Shown: positions 1-7,689 of the stretch, piece after piece
Layout: each line of letters opens with the position of its first letter
Position numbering within the stretch: the first letter of the stretch is position 1
Assembly (NCBI GenBank): GCA_900320465.1
Contig: ONSQ01000004.1
Span: 1 to 46,316 of the forward strand
Reading direction: 5' to 3'
Origin: an uncultured Eubacteriales bacterium
GTDB lineage: Bacteria; Bacillota; Clostridia; Oscillospirales; Oscillospiraceae
Length of the DNA: 46,316 nt
Notes under the pieces: generated by a model
Told to the model about the DNA's origin: nothing
What the model saw: only the letters and a program-made list of their open reading frames with translations
Databases searched by the model: none
Translations under genes and position numbers: made by a program

Positions 1-503
1 TCCAGCACGCAGAAGGACTGCAGCGGCAAAGAAAGGCCGTGACCCAAAAGCTTGATATAGCTCTCCTTTTTCGTCCAAAGCTCTGTGAACGTATCGTCAG
101 GCTCTGAAGAAGCAGCGAGATATGCGCGCTCCGCGGCGCAGAAGCAGCGCCGTATCAGCGCCTCATAGCGCTCATGGGCTCTTCTGCGCTCTAAGTCGGC
201 ACCCACAGGACGGTCGCTGACGGCACAGAGGATCCCGTCCCCGGTATGAGACAGGCTGAAGAACAGCGAGCCGTCCTTCAGCTCTGGCTTGCCGTGCGGA
301 CCGGTTATGAGCGGGAGGGCCACCGTTACAGTATAGCCGCAGTCGTGCAGCGCATATCGCAGAAGTCTCTCCGTCTGAAGCGACTGTCTGCGCAGACGTT
401 CATTGCGCTGATGGGAGAGCTTTTCCTTCCGATAGCCAGAGATGAGCTCCTCCGGAAATGCAGGCACGTTTCGCCCAGGCGTGCAGAAATAAATGCGCAG
501 CAT
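1..503 (-). CDS. 4'-phosphopantetheinyl transferase, Sfp type (3' end cut by window edge)
   Basis: The enzyme would move the phosphopantetheine arm of CoA onto a serine of a carrier protein (fatty acid, polyketide or nonribosomal peptide synthesis), in the cytoplasm. About 167 residues are visible. The family motifs are present: a SLSHTG block, then VGADLE (metal-binding Asp/Glu, usually GxDxE), then WTKKESYIKLLGHGL near the end (the W-x-x-KE-x-x-K block). Sfp proteins are about 220 residues, so roughly 50 C-terminal residues lie beyond the edge. The ATG shares one base with the stop codon of the upstream HD gene (TGATG), so translation is probably coupled. Which carrier protein it serves cannot be told from the window. 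Confidence 0.85.
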   Translation of the reverse strand, partial: MLRIYFCTPGRNVPAFPEELISGYRKEKLSHQRNERLRRQSLQTERLLRYALHDCGYTVTVALPLITGPHGKPELKDGSLFFSLSHTGDGILCAVSDRPVGADLERRRAHERYEALIRRCFCAAERAYLAASSEPDDTFTELWTKKESYIKLLGHGLSLPLQSFCVL

Positions 504-1045
504 CAGGCACGCATTGCTTCAATGGTCATGGCGATCAACTCATTGAGCTCCATCCCCAGCATGTCCGCTCCCCTGCGGATCACATCGCGCGAACAGCCGG
601 CAGCGAACTTCTTGTCCTTGAATTTCTTCATGACGGATTTGACTTCCATATCGGACAGCCCTGTGGGACGCATCAGGGCCACAGCCCCGATCAGTCCGGT
701 AAGCTCATCCGTGGCGAAGAGCACCGTTTCCATCGTCTGAGTGGGTTCCACATCGTAGCAGATACCGTATCCATGGCTTACAACGGCGTGAATCAGCTCT
801 TCATCCAGCCCCAGCTCATGAAGCATCTCGTCTGCCTTGGCGCAATGCTGTTCGGGGTACAGTTCAAAATCGATGTCGTGCAGCATACCCACGCTGCGCC
901 AGAAATCCTCCCGATCCGGATCGTAGCGTTTGGCAAGCTCGCCCATGACTTTGGAAACGGTCTCGCCATGCTGGATGTGAAATGGTTCCTTGTTGTACTG
1001 TTTCAGCAGCTCTTCCGCCTGCTGCGGCGTTGGTATGTAGCTCAT
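503..1045 (-). CDS. HD-domain (HDIG-type) hydrolase
   Basis: A 180-residue cytoplasmic protein of the HD phosphohydrolase superfamily. It has an early His (HGET near residue 26), the paired metal ligands in MLHDIDFE (around residues 54-61), and a later SHGYG block, as in small clostridial HDIG proteins. Family members cleave phosphoester bonds of nucleotides or phosphoproteins, but the substrate here is unknown. The ATG follows an AAGGGGTG ribosome site. It is the first gene of a two-gene unit with the phosphopantetheinyl transferase downstream, which overlaps its stop codon by one base. That pairing does not by itself reveal the substrate. Confidence 0.75.
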   Translation of the reverse strand: MSYIPTPQQAEELLKQYNKEPFHIQHGETVSKVMGELAKRYDPDREDFWRSVGMLHDIDFELYPEQHCAKADEMLHELGLDEELIHAVVSHGYGICYDVEPTQTMETVLFATDELTGLIGAVALMRPTGLSDMEVKSVMKKFKDKKFAAGCSRDVIRRGADMLGMELNELIAMTIEAMRA

Positions 1046-1065
1046 GATATCACCCCTTAACCGGC

Positions 1066-1094
1066 ATCATAATCTAAGCCTTAGCGAATTGCAA
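1066..1094 (-). promoter_or_regulatory. Sigma-A type promoter for the HD-hydrolase operon
   Basis: Read on the minus strand: TTGCAA, a 17-base spacer, then TATGAT, about 20 bases before the HD-gene ATG. It lies directly after the terminator of the lipoprotein gene, so the two transcription units are cleanly separated. Confidence 0.6.
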
Positions 1095-1124
1095 GAAAAA
1101 TCGGGCCAATAGGCCCGATTTTTT
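1095..1124 (-). terminator. Rho-independent terminator of the lipoprotein gene
   Basis: A perfect 12-base inverted repeat (1096-1107 and 1112-1123) with a GC core, a four-base loop and a run of T on the minus strand. It begins at the lipoprotein stop codon. The symmetrical A/T ends would also let it work in the other direction. Confidence 0.8.
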
Positions 1125-1381
1125 CAGTTCTTCGGATTTGCGCTGTTCTCGGTTCGGTCGTTCACACCGCCCTCCGGCGTGTCGGTCACGTCCTCATCCG
1201 TGCCGTGATCCGTTTCCGGGCGAAGCGTAGGAATCGGCGAAACAGGCAGATACGGACTCTGCACCGGAGCGGTCGTGGGAGCAGGCGTGTCACGGATATA
1301 GCCGTCTTCAACCATCCCGCAGCCGGACAGAAGCGTGACTGCGGCGAGAATCCCAAGAACTGCTTTCCTGGTTCTTTTCAT
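1124..1381 (-). CDS. Small predicted lipoprotein
   Basis: An 85-residue exported protein of unknown function. The ATG at 1381 is chosen because it follows GGAGGG at good spacing; an in-frame start 33 bases upstream lacks this and would spoil the signal peptide. Residues 1-20 form a lipoprotein signal (basic MKRTRK, a hydrophobic stretch, then LLSGC), so Cys20 would be lipidated and the protein anchored outside the membrane. The rest is low-complexity, rich in Pro, Thr, Asp and Glu, with no recognisable domain. It stands alone between its own terminator and the divergent rlmD gene. Such short acidic tails evolve quickly, so homologues may be found only in close relatives. Confidence 0.7.
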   Translation of the reverse strand: MKRTRKAVLGILAAVTLLSGCGMVEDGYIRDTPAPTTAPVQSPYLPVSPIPTLRPETDHGTDEDVTDTPEGGVNDRTENSANPKN

Positions 1382-1453
1382 GATAATCCCTCCTCTCGCC
1401 CTCATAGTTTTCACCGCTTTCCTATCTTTTATGCATCAGAAGCCTCCAGCACA

Positions 1454-1482
1454 TTGAAAGACATGAAAAAATCTGTTAGAAT
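1454..1482 (+). promoter_or_regulatory. Sigma-A type promoter of rlmD, almost touching its start codon
   Basis: TTGAAA, a 17-base spacer, then TAGAAT. Only six bases separate the -10 box from the ATG at 1489, so transcription should begin at or next to the A of ATG. No ribosome-binding sequence precedes the ATG. This predicts a leaderless mRNA. Confidence 0.65.
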
Positions 1483-1488
1483 ACAGCC

Positions 1489-2865
1489 ATGGAAACGATT
1501 GAGAAAAACAAATGCTATACCGTCACCATCGACGGCTATACCAGCGAGGCCTACGGCGTTTGCCGGATTGACGGCCGCGCTGTGTTCGTGCCGCGCGCCC
1601 TGGTGGGCGAACGCTGGCGCATCCGTATCGTAAAGGTCACTTCCTCCGTAATCTACGCGCGGGGTGAGGAGCTGCTGTTGCCTTCTACGGCGCGTGTGGA
1701 GTCTCTATGCCCATATTTTGGCAAGTGCGGCGGCTGCGATACCTGGCATATGTGTTATGAAGAGGAGCTGCGCTTCAAGCTCTCCCGCGTCAATGACGCG
1801 CTGCGGCATATCGGAAAACAGGAGGTTCTGGCCGGAGAGATCGTAGGCAGTGAAAAGACCGAACGCTATCGCAACAAGGGTGTGTTTGCCGTGGCGGAGC
1901 GGGACGGTCTGGCTGACTGCGGCTTTTTCCGTGAACGGACTCACGAGTTGATCAGCGTAAATAGCTGTCTCATCCAAAACGAGCTTGGCGAGCGCGCCGC
2001 GCGTTCGATCACCGCTTTTTTGAACGAAAACAGCATCCCGGCCTATGACGAAAAGTCCGGAAGCGGCACCGTGCGGCACGTTTTCTGCCGCGTGGCCGTA
2101 AAAACAAGCGACGCGGTCATCTGTGTTGTATCCGCCAAAGGCTTCGGTGATAAAACCGAGGCACTTGTCAGAACGCTTCGTCTTGCCTGCCCGGAAGCAA
2201 CAGGGATCGTGCTGAATATCAATCGGACAAAGGGAAATACGATCCTCGCCGGGGCGTTCTATACACTCTGGGGGCGCGCCGAGATCGTGGACGAGCTGTG
2301 TTCCTCCCGGTTTTCCATCTCTCCCCAGGCTTTTTTTCAGATCAATCCGCCGCAGGCCGAGCGGCTTTACGAGCAGGCGGCCGCTTACGCGCTGGGCGGT
2401 GAGTTGGCCTTTGATTTGTACTGCGGCGCCGGGACCATCAGTCTGCGTCTGGCGCGGCAGTTCAAGAAAGTTATCGGCGCAGAAATCGTTCCGCAGGCAA
2501 TCGAAAACGCGCGGGAAAACGCAGCGGTCAACGGCGTCGATAACGTGGAATTCCTTTGCGGTGATGCGGGAGCCGCGGCCCTGGAGCTTGCCCACCGCGC
2601 ACTGCGGCCGGATACCGTTGTGGTCGATCCGCCACGCAAAGGAATGAGCGAGGAGGCAATCAGAGCCGTCGCTTCGATGGAGCCCGCGCGCGTGGTGTAT
2701 GTTTCCTGCAATCCGGCCACGCTGGCACGCGATATCCTGCTGTTCAGCTCGCTGGGCTATTCCCTGCGGGAGGCAAAAGCTTTTGATCTTTTTCCCAAGA
2801 CGGCGCATGTGGAGACGGTATGCCTGCTCACGCAGAGCAGAACACAGGAGAGGCTTTACAAATGA
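1489..2865 (+). CDS. rlmD: 23S rRNA (uracil-5-)-methyltransferase, RlmD/RumA family
   Basis: A SAM-dependent enzyme making 5-methyluridine in 23S rRNA. The 458 residues begin with a TRAM RNA-binding domain (about 1-62). Four cysteines that would bind a 4Fe-4S cluster follow (C74, C80, C83, C160; motif CPYFGKCGGC), and then the methyltransferase domain. That domain has FDLYCGAGT (308-316, SAM binding), DPPRKG (380-385), catalytic Cys407 in YVSCNPAT and the base Glu442 in HVETV. Length and motifs match the family. Firmicute members may methylate one or both of U747 and U1939 (RlmCD type), so the exact target is not settled. Its stop overlaps the next start (ATGA), so it heads a three-gene run. 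Confidence 0.93.
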   Translation: METIEKNKCYTVTIDGYTSEAYGVCRIDGRAVFVPRALVGERWRIRIVKVTSSVIYARGEELLLPSTARVESLCPYFGKCGGCDTWHMCYEEELRFKLSRVNDALRHIGKQEVLAGEIVGSEKTERYRNKGVFAVAERDGLADCGFFRERTHELISVNSCLIQNELGERAARSITAFLNENSIPAYDEKSGSGTVRHVFCRVAVKTSDAVICVVSAKGFGDKTEALVRTLRLACPEATGIVLNINRTKGNTILAGAFYTLWGRAEIVDELCSSRFSISPQAFFQINPPQAERLYEQAAAYALGGELAFDLYCGAGTISLRLARQFKKVIGAEIVPQAIENARENAAVNGVDNVEFLCGDAGAAALELAHRALRPDTVVVDPPRKGMSEEAIRAVASMEPARVVYVSCNPATLARDILLFSSLGYSLREAKAFDLFPKTAHVETVCLLTQSRTQERLYK

Positions 2866-3569
2866 GCTGTTTAAAAAAATGCCAGGTTCTGGACGGAACT
2901 ATGCTCAAGCTCATCGCCATGGTCAGCATGGTGTTCGATCACGTGGGCGACATGTTTTTCCCCGGCCTGATGTGGCCCAGGATGATCGGCCGGCTGGCCA
3001 TGCCCCTTTTCTCCTTCTGTATTGCGGAGGGCTTTGCCCACACGCGGGATAAAAAGGAATACCTTCTTCGTATGGGGCTCTTTGCGCTGATCAGTGAGAT
3101 CCCGTTCGACCTGGCCTTTGAAGGAAAAATCGGTTTCGGGCATCAGAACATCATGCTGACCTTTTTTCTCTCAATCCTGGGACTGATGCTGTTCGACGCC
3201 ATTCGGGGCGGAAAGGACAACAAAGAAAAGAAGATACCCTTCTGGAGGACCGGATTGGGCGTGCTGGCCGTTGCGCTTCTCGCTCTTGCATCCCTTGTGC
3301 TGCGCGCGGATTACACCGCTTTTGCTGTCATCGCCGTTTTCCTTTTCTATGTGCTCCGTCAGAAGCATCCCCTTATACGCAGCGCGGCAGGCGTGGCCTT
3401 TCTCGCTCTTACGAGAACGATGGGGTATTACTGCGCGACAGGGTTCAGTTTCATTCCTCTTGCTCTTTATAACGGGAAGAAAGGGAGAGGACTGAAGTGG
3501 CTTTTCTATGTGTTTTATCCCGGACACCTTCTGCTGCTTGCCGTGATCAAAGCCGTTCTGAAGGGTTGA
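2862..3569 (+). CDS. TraX-family polytopic membrane protein
   Basis: A 235-residue integral membrane protein. The ATG at 2862 is chosen because AGGAGAGG lies 9 bases upstream and the start overlaps the rlmD stop as ATGA. The N-terminal part resembles the TraX family: LDGTMLKLIAMVSMVFDHVG, then a GRLAMPLFSFCIAEGF block and FGHQNIMLTF, with about six or seven hydrophobic segments after them. In F plasmids TraX acetylates pilin. Chromosomal TraX-like proteins in Firmicutes are widespread, probably membrane acyltransferases of unknown substrate. No conjugation gene is nearby, so a transfer role is not implied. Confidence 0.8.
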   Translation: MSCLKKCQVLDGTMLKLIAMVSMVFDHVGDMFFPGLMWPRMIGRLAMPLFSFCIAEGFAHTRDKKEYLLRMGLFALISEIPFDLAFEGKIGFGHQNIMLTFFLSILGLMLFDAIRGGKDNKEKKIPFWRTGLGVLAVALLALASLVLRADYTAFAVIAVFLFYVLRQKHPLIRSAAGVAFLALTRTMGYYCATGFSFIPLALYNGKKGRGLKWLFYVFYPGHLLLLAVIKAVLKG

Positions 3570-3573
3570 TGGT

Positions 3574-4032
3574 ATGGACAACGATCACATCATCATACAG
3601 AAAATCGAACAAGGCACGGACGGGGCGAGAAAGCTTTTGTGCTATGTACAGCAATTCTCCTGGCTGGAAGTAAAAGAGCACACTGTTGCCAGAATCCGCG
3701 CCTGGAGCTTTGAAGACTGGGAGACACCGTTTGCAGCCATGGGCGGGGATATAATCGTCGGAATGGCAACCATTGCAAAAACCGACTATTATCCACTGCC
3801 GGAGATTTATCCATGGATCTCGACCATCTTTGTCAGTGAAGCATATCGCGGAAGAAGGATAAGTGAGAAGCTGATCGATTTCGCGAACCGATACGCCAAA
3901 GAAGCCGGTTTAGAGCGGACGTACATCCCCACGGCGAATGTGGGTCTGTATGAAAAATACGGGTATCGATATCTGAAAGACATCGTGAATTACGGCGGAG
4001 AGATCGACCGTCTGTATGTCAAGGAACTCTGA
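3574..4032 (+). CDS. GNAT-family N-acetyltransferase
   Basis: A 152-residue cytoplasmic protein that would transfer an acetyl group from acetyl-CoA to an amine. The fold's signature is visible around residues 85-135: a strand ending in ISTIFVSEAYRG, the pyrophosphate-binding loop and helix (RGRRISEKLIDFANRYA), then a late block with NVGLYEKYGY. Length is normal for a single GNAT domain. The start lies four bases after the TraX stop, so it is probably co-transcribed with rlmD and TraX. The substrate cannot be predicted. Confidence 0.82.
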   Translation: MDNDHIIIQKIEQGTDGARKLLCYVQQFSWLEVKEHTVARIRAWSFEDWETPFAAMGGDIIVGMATIAKTDYYPLPEIYPWISTIFVSEAYRGRRISEKLIDFANRYAKEAGLERTYIPTANVGLYEKYGYRYLKDIVNYGGEIDRLYVKEL

Positions 4033-4045
4033 AAACTCCCCAGTA

Positions 4046-4093
4046 ATGAAGAAACGAGGACGTTTGGAATGTTAAACGTCCTCGTTTCTTCAT
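4046..4093. terminator. Bidirectional terminator between GNAT and LysR genes
   Basis: A perfect 20-base inverted repeat (4046-4065 and 4074-4093) with an 8-base loop, between two convergent genes. There is no long T-run. The A/T-rich outer bases of the stem could serve both strands. Confidence 0.7.
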
Positions 4094-4107
4094 ATATCAT
4101 TAACGTT

Positions 4108-5067
4108 TTATTCCTGTTTGACGGGCAGATGGCCCAGGACGGTGCCGACCCGATGAAGAGTCTGGGTGGCCTCCACTTCCTGCAGAAACGCCTTGTCCAG
4201 TTCCGTAAAGTCATAGTCCTTGCGGTAAATAAGCGTATCCCGGATCTTCTTCCGGTTGTCAACGCAGGGACGCTGAACCAGGCGATAGGCCGCAAGCTGT
4301 TTTTCCGGAAGAGATGGCGCCCAGAGAAACGTATCCGGATTTTCTGACAGAAGTTGAAGCTGAGATGCGCGGTCGTACACAAAAATACGGCGCTTTTTTT
4401 CCCCGGACGGATCCGCCAATTTGCCAGCGGATGCGGAAATCTGAGGAACCGCTTCCTCCTCCTGCATGATCTCGGAGTAGGCATCCAGATCCTGCAGACG
4501 GATAAGCGGCATCGTGGCCAGCGGACTCGTGCGGCTCATGATCAGGACAGGACTGAATTCCACAAGCGGATACATTTCGATCTGGTTTTCATTGAAAAGT
4601 GTGGAATACGCATTCTCGGCAGCTGCGGAATAACGAGCGATACCAATCAAGCTCTTGTTCTGAATCACGTTATCGATAATATCCGGGGTGGAAAACTCGG
4701 CATAATGTAGTTCAGTGCTCTCCGGATCCTGCTTGCAGGCAAAACGCACGAAAGCATCGGCCAAATACCCGGACTTGGGAACGGAGATGGAAAAGACTTG
4801 ACGGGGATGGCCGGTTTCCCGGCAGCGCTCCTCCAGCGAATCCAATTCATCAAATATCTTTTCCGCGCTCTCGAACAGTTCACGCCCGAAGGCGGTGGGC
4901 TTCATACCCTGGGCATTTCGTTCAAAGAGCGTCACATCAAGCGCTTTTTCCAGTTCCTTGATAGCACGGCTCAGGTTAGGCTGCGCAATCAAAAGCTTCT
5001 GTGAAGCCTTACTCAGCGAACCGCACCTGGCGACCTCCGCGGCATAACGCAAATGAAGCAAATTCAC
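4108..5067 (-). CDS. LysR-family transcriptional regulator
   Basis: A 319-residue DNA-binding regulator. Residues 1-60 form the winged helix-turn-helix, with the typical SLSKASQKLLIAQPNLSRAI and LFERNAQGMKPTAFG. The rest is the effector-binding domain. Translation begins at GTG (5067), with AGGAGAG at good spacing. LysR proteins usually control a divergent neighbour and themselves. Here the neighbour is secG, a housekeeping export gene, so the true targets may lie elsewhere. The effector is unknown. Confidence 0.9.
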   Translation of the reverse strand: MNLLHLRYAAEVARCGSLSKASQKLLIAQPNLSRAIKELEKALDVTLFERNAQGMKPTAFGRELFESAEKIFDELDSLEERCRETGHPRQVFSISVPKSGYLADAFVRFACKQDPESTELHYAEFSTPDIIDNVIQNKSLIGIARYSAAAENAYSTLFNENQIEMYPLVEFSPVLIMSRTSPLATMPLIRLQDLDAYSEIMQEEEAVPQISASAGKLADPSGEKKRRIFVYDRASQLQLLSENPDTFLWAPSLPEKQLAAYRLVQRPCVDNRKKIRDTLIYRKDYDFTELDKAFLQEVEATQTLHRVGTVLGHLPVKQE

Positions 5068-5107
5068 GTTTTATCTCTCCTTTTTGGCAAAACGACTTCT
5101 TATACGT

Positions 5108-5136
5108 ACTATAACACACACTTTTGAAACCGTCTA
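5108..5136 (-). promoter_or_regulatory. Promoter of the LysR gene, next to a small dyad
   Basis: On the minus strand: TAGACG, 17 bases, TATAGT, about 40 bases before the GTG. A short dyad (ATATC-N6-GATAT, 5135-5150) touches the -35 box and could be an autoregulatory LysR site. That is inferred only from its position. Confidence 0.45.
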
Positions 5137-5230
5137 TATCGTATTTGATATGTTTTCATTATAAATTTTATAACCCTTGCTTTGGTTCTCTTTTATTCCT
5201 TTTTCTGAATCGATTTAAGCGAAAAAACTC

Positions 5231-5259
5231 TTGAATTGTCTATCGCCCTATGGTATACT
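5231..5259 (+). promoter_or_regulatory. Sigma-A promoter of secG
   Basis: TTGAAT, a 17-base spacer, then TATACT, 44 bases before the secG ATG. This is a strong match to consensus in an A/T-rich divergent region shared with the LysR gene. Confidence 0.75.
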
Positions 5260-5303
5260 CCAGTAAGCTGTGAAAAATGATTATTTCGAAAGGATTGAAA
5301 TAC

Positions 5304-5540
5304 ATGTCTACTCTTCAGATCATTCTTGCCATCTTCCAGCTTCTCTCCGGCCTTGCCGTCACCGTGATCGTTCTGATGCAGAGCGGTAAAAGCGCGGGCC
5401 TGTCCGGCGCGATTTCCGGCGGCGCTGATAATTTCCTGTCCAAGGGAAAGGCCAAGACCTGGGATGCCAAGCTCGCTAAGCTGACTCCTGTTTTTGCGCT
5501 TGTCTTTGTTGTTCTGACCTTTGTGCTGAACATCATCTGA
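5304..5540 (+). CDS. secG: Preprotein translocase subunit SecG
   Basis: A 78-residue membrane subunit of the SecYEG channel that aids SecA-driven export. The start at 5304 follows an AAAGGA ribosome site; an in-frame ATG 27 bases upstream lacks one. Two hydrophobic helices (about residues 3-24 and 56-76) flank the conserved cytoplasmic loop. That loop contains LMQSGKSAGLSGAISGGA, the SecG signature. The gene is monocistronic, with its own promoter and a strong terminator. In many Firmicutes secG precedes rnr and smpB, which are not here. Confidence 0.93.
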   Translation: MSTLQIILAIFQLLSGLAVTVIVLMQSGKSAGLSGAISGGADNFLSKGKAKTWDAKLAKLTPVFALVFVVLTFVLNII

Positions 5541-5554
5541 TCGATTCATCAAAT

Positions 5555-5595
5555 AAAAAAACTCTCATTCCTGTAATCGGAATGAGAGTTTTTTT
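5555..5595. terminator. Bidirectional terminator between secG and the ArsC/Spx-like gene
   Basis: A perfect 17-base inverted repeat (5555-5571 and 5579-5595) with a 7-base loop. A-run and T-run ends give an intrinsic terminator on both strands between two convergent genes. Confidence 0.88.
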
Positions 5596-5927
5596 TATTC
5601 CCACTTTTTCCAAACTTCCGGGCAGTAGCCGACGGTTGCCTGCTTGCCGTTGCGTACGATGGGCGTTTTGATCAGGTACGCATCCTCGTAAAGCTTATCC
5701 AGCTTGGCCTCGGAAGAAGCCAGGTAGGTGATCATCGGGTAATCCTCGTCCTGTGTGTCGATCATGGCATCAAGGCCCACGGCGCTTTTCACCGCATTCA
5801 GTTCGCCCCTGCTCATGCCGTATTTCAGAACATCAATATACTGATACTTGATCCTGCGCTCCTTAAAGTAGCGCTCTGCTTTCCTGGTATCAAAGCATTT
5901 GCTCTTGCCGAAGATCTGGATATTCAT
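5595..5927 (-). CDS. ArsC/Spx-family thioredoxin-fold protein
   Basis: A 110-residue protein with the ArsC/Spx/YffB fold. The single N-terminal Cys is in SKCFDTRKAERYFKER (the usual place of the active-site Cys), with YQYIDV after it and KTPIVRNGK with VGYCPEVW at the C-terminus. It lacks the CxxC of true Spx and the full arginine set of arsenate reductases is not evident, so neither arsenate reduction nor RNA polymerase binding should be assumed. The ATG at 5927 is preferred to a GTG two codons earlier because GAGGTG is well spaced. It begins two bases after the RNase J stop, so translation is likely coupled. Confidence 0.75.
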   Translation of the reverse strand: MNIQIFGKSKCFDTRKAERYFKERRIKYQYIDVLKYGMSRGELNAVKSAVGLDAMIDTQDEDYPMITYLASSEAKLDKLYEDAYLIKTPIVRNGKQATVGYCPEVWKKWE

Positions 5928-5929
5928 GT

Positions 5930-7588
5930 TCACACCTCGGAAATGACGGGGAGAATCATCGGACTGCGATGCATGGTTTTGAAAAGATAGCCGGAGATAT
6001 TGTTTTTGACCTTGCTCTTGATCGTGCTCCAGTCGACGATTTTGGCCTGTTCGCAGCTCAGCACGGTTTCCATGGTCACGCGCTTGAGTTCTTCCATCAG
6101 TTCCTCGGCTTCCTTCACATAGATAAAGCCGCGGGTCAGGATCTCTGGCTCGCCGAGGATCTTGTGGTCATAGGAAGAATACGACATGACGATGACGACC
6201 ATGCCGTCCTCCGCCAGCTTATGCCGGTCGCGCATGACCACGCTGCCGACCTCGCCGGTACCGCTGCCGTCCAGCAGAATAGCGCCCGATTGGACTGTGC
6301 CTTCCTTGGAAATTCCCTTTTTTCCAAGGGTGATCACATCGCCGTTTTCCGCGATCACGATATTCTGCGGTGCAACACCCATCAGCTTGCCCATCTCCGC
6401 GTGACGGACCAGCATGCGATACTCGCCGTGAACGGGAATGAAATACTTCGGCCGCGTCAAAGCCAGCATCATTTTGTGCTCTTCCTGGCAGGCGTGTCCG
6501 GAGACGTGCAGATCGGTGTGCCGGTCATAAATGACCTCCGCGCCCTTGTGGAACAGTTCGTCGATGACGCGGCTGATGGTGGTCTCGTTGCCGGGGATGG
6601 CCGAAGCAGAGATGATGACCCGGTCGCCGGGGCGGATGGTAACCTGCTTGTGCTCGCTGAAGGCCATGCGGTAAAGGGCGGACATACTCTCGCCCTGGCT
6701 GCCGGTGGAAATGATCACGATCTGATTTTTCGGCAGTTTATTGATGTGCTCGATATCAGTCATCACGTTCTCGGGGATATCCATATAGCCGAGAACGGTG
6801 GCGACACGCAGAATGTTCTCCATACTGCGTCCGGTGATGGCCACCTTGCGATTGTGTTTGGCCGCAACAGAGATGATCTGCTGAAGCCGGTGCACGTTGG
6901 AGGCAAAGGTGGTAATGATGATGCGCTCATCACAGCCGGAGAAGAGTTTATCAAAGCTCTGGCCAACCTTGCGCTCAGAAGCGGAGTGGCCGGGCTGCTC
7001 GGCGTTGGTGGAGTCGCTGAGAAGGGCAAGCACGCCCTCGTTGCCAAGCTGACCGAAACGGGTCAGATCGATCATACCGCCGGAGATCGGGGTCACGTCG
7101 ATTTTGAAGTCACCCGTATGCACCACGGTGCCGATGGGCGTTCCGATCGCCAGCGCGACCGAGTCGGGGATGCTGTGATTCACGTGGATGAATTCTATCG
7201 TAAAGCAGCCAAGCCGGAAGCTGGAGCCGGTTTTTTTCGTAAATATCTGGGTATTGTACAGCAGATCGTGTTCTTCCAGCTTCAGTTCGACCAGTGCGGC
7301 GGTCAGCGGTGTCGTGTAGATCGGGATGTTCAGCTCGCGCATCAGATACGGCACAGCACCGATATGGTCCTCGTGTCCATGGGTCAGAATCAGGCCCTTG
7401 ATGCGGCTTGCGTTTGCTTTGAGGTATGCGAAATCAGGGAGGACAATATCGACGCCATACATGTCCTCGTCCGGAAATCCCATACCGCAGTCCACAACGA
7501 TCATATCGCTGCCGAATTCAAACACGGTCATATTCTTGCCGACCTCGCCAAGGCCGCCAAGAGGGATAATTTTCAGTTTTGAGATCAT
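5930..7588 (-). CDS. rnj: Ribonuclease J
   Basis: A 552-residue metallo-beta-lactamase nuclease with endonuclease and 5'-3' exonuclease activity in RNA decay and processing. The ATG at 7588 follows GGAGGA. Zinc ligands are in LTHGHEDHIG (H70, H72, D74, H75), with later HVNHSIPDS and HTGDFK blocks. The beta-CASP part has STNAEQPG, FASNVHR and STGSQGE, and the C-terminal part has VSGHA and the PVHGEYRM block. Length is typical of RNase J. Only one copy is in the window, so J1 and J2 types cannot be told apart. It appears to be third in an rpe-recR-rnj-ArsC-like run, after a 101-base gap. Confidence 0.93.
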   Translation of the reverse strand: MISKLKIIPLGGLGEVGKNMTVFEFGSDMIVVDCGMGFPDEDMYGVDIVLPDFAYLKANASRIKGLILTHGHEDHIGAVPYLMRELNIPIYTTPLTAALVELKLEEHDLLYNTQIFTKKTGSSFRLGCFTIEFIHVNHSIPDSVALAIGTPIGTVVHTGDFKIDVTPISGGMIDLTRFGQLGNEGVLALLSDSTNAEQPGHSASERKVGQSFDKLFSGCDERIIITTFASNVHRLQQIISVAAKHNRKVAITGRSMENILRVATVLGYMDIPENVMTDIEHINKLPKNQIVIISTGSQGESMSALYRMAFSEHKQVTIRPGDRVIISASAIPGNETTISRVIDELFHKGAEVIYDRHTDLHVSGHACQEEHKMMLALTRPKYFIPVHGEYRMLVRHAEMGKLMGVAPQNIVIAENGDVITLGKKGISKEGTVQSGAILLDGSGTGEVGSVVMRDRHKLAEDGMVVIVMSYSSYDHKILGEPEILTRGFIYVKEAEELMEELKRVTMETVLSCEQAKIVDWSTIKSKVKNNISGYLFKTMHRSPMILPVISEV

Positions 7589-7689
7589 AATTCCTCCAAT
7601 CAAACAGTAATCCGTAAGTAACACATACAGGGCAGATCACACGCCTCTGTACATGATTGTTCCCACGAAAGGAAAGAAATAATACGCGC

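Noticed and set aside
2862-3569. TraX as a sign of a conjugative element
   Set aside because: Chromosomal TraX-like proteins are common in Firmicutes; no relaxase, type IV secretion, integrase or repeats nearby.
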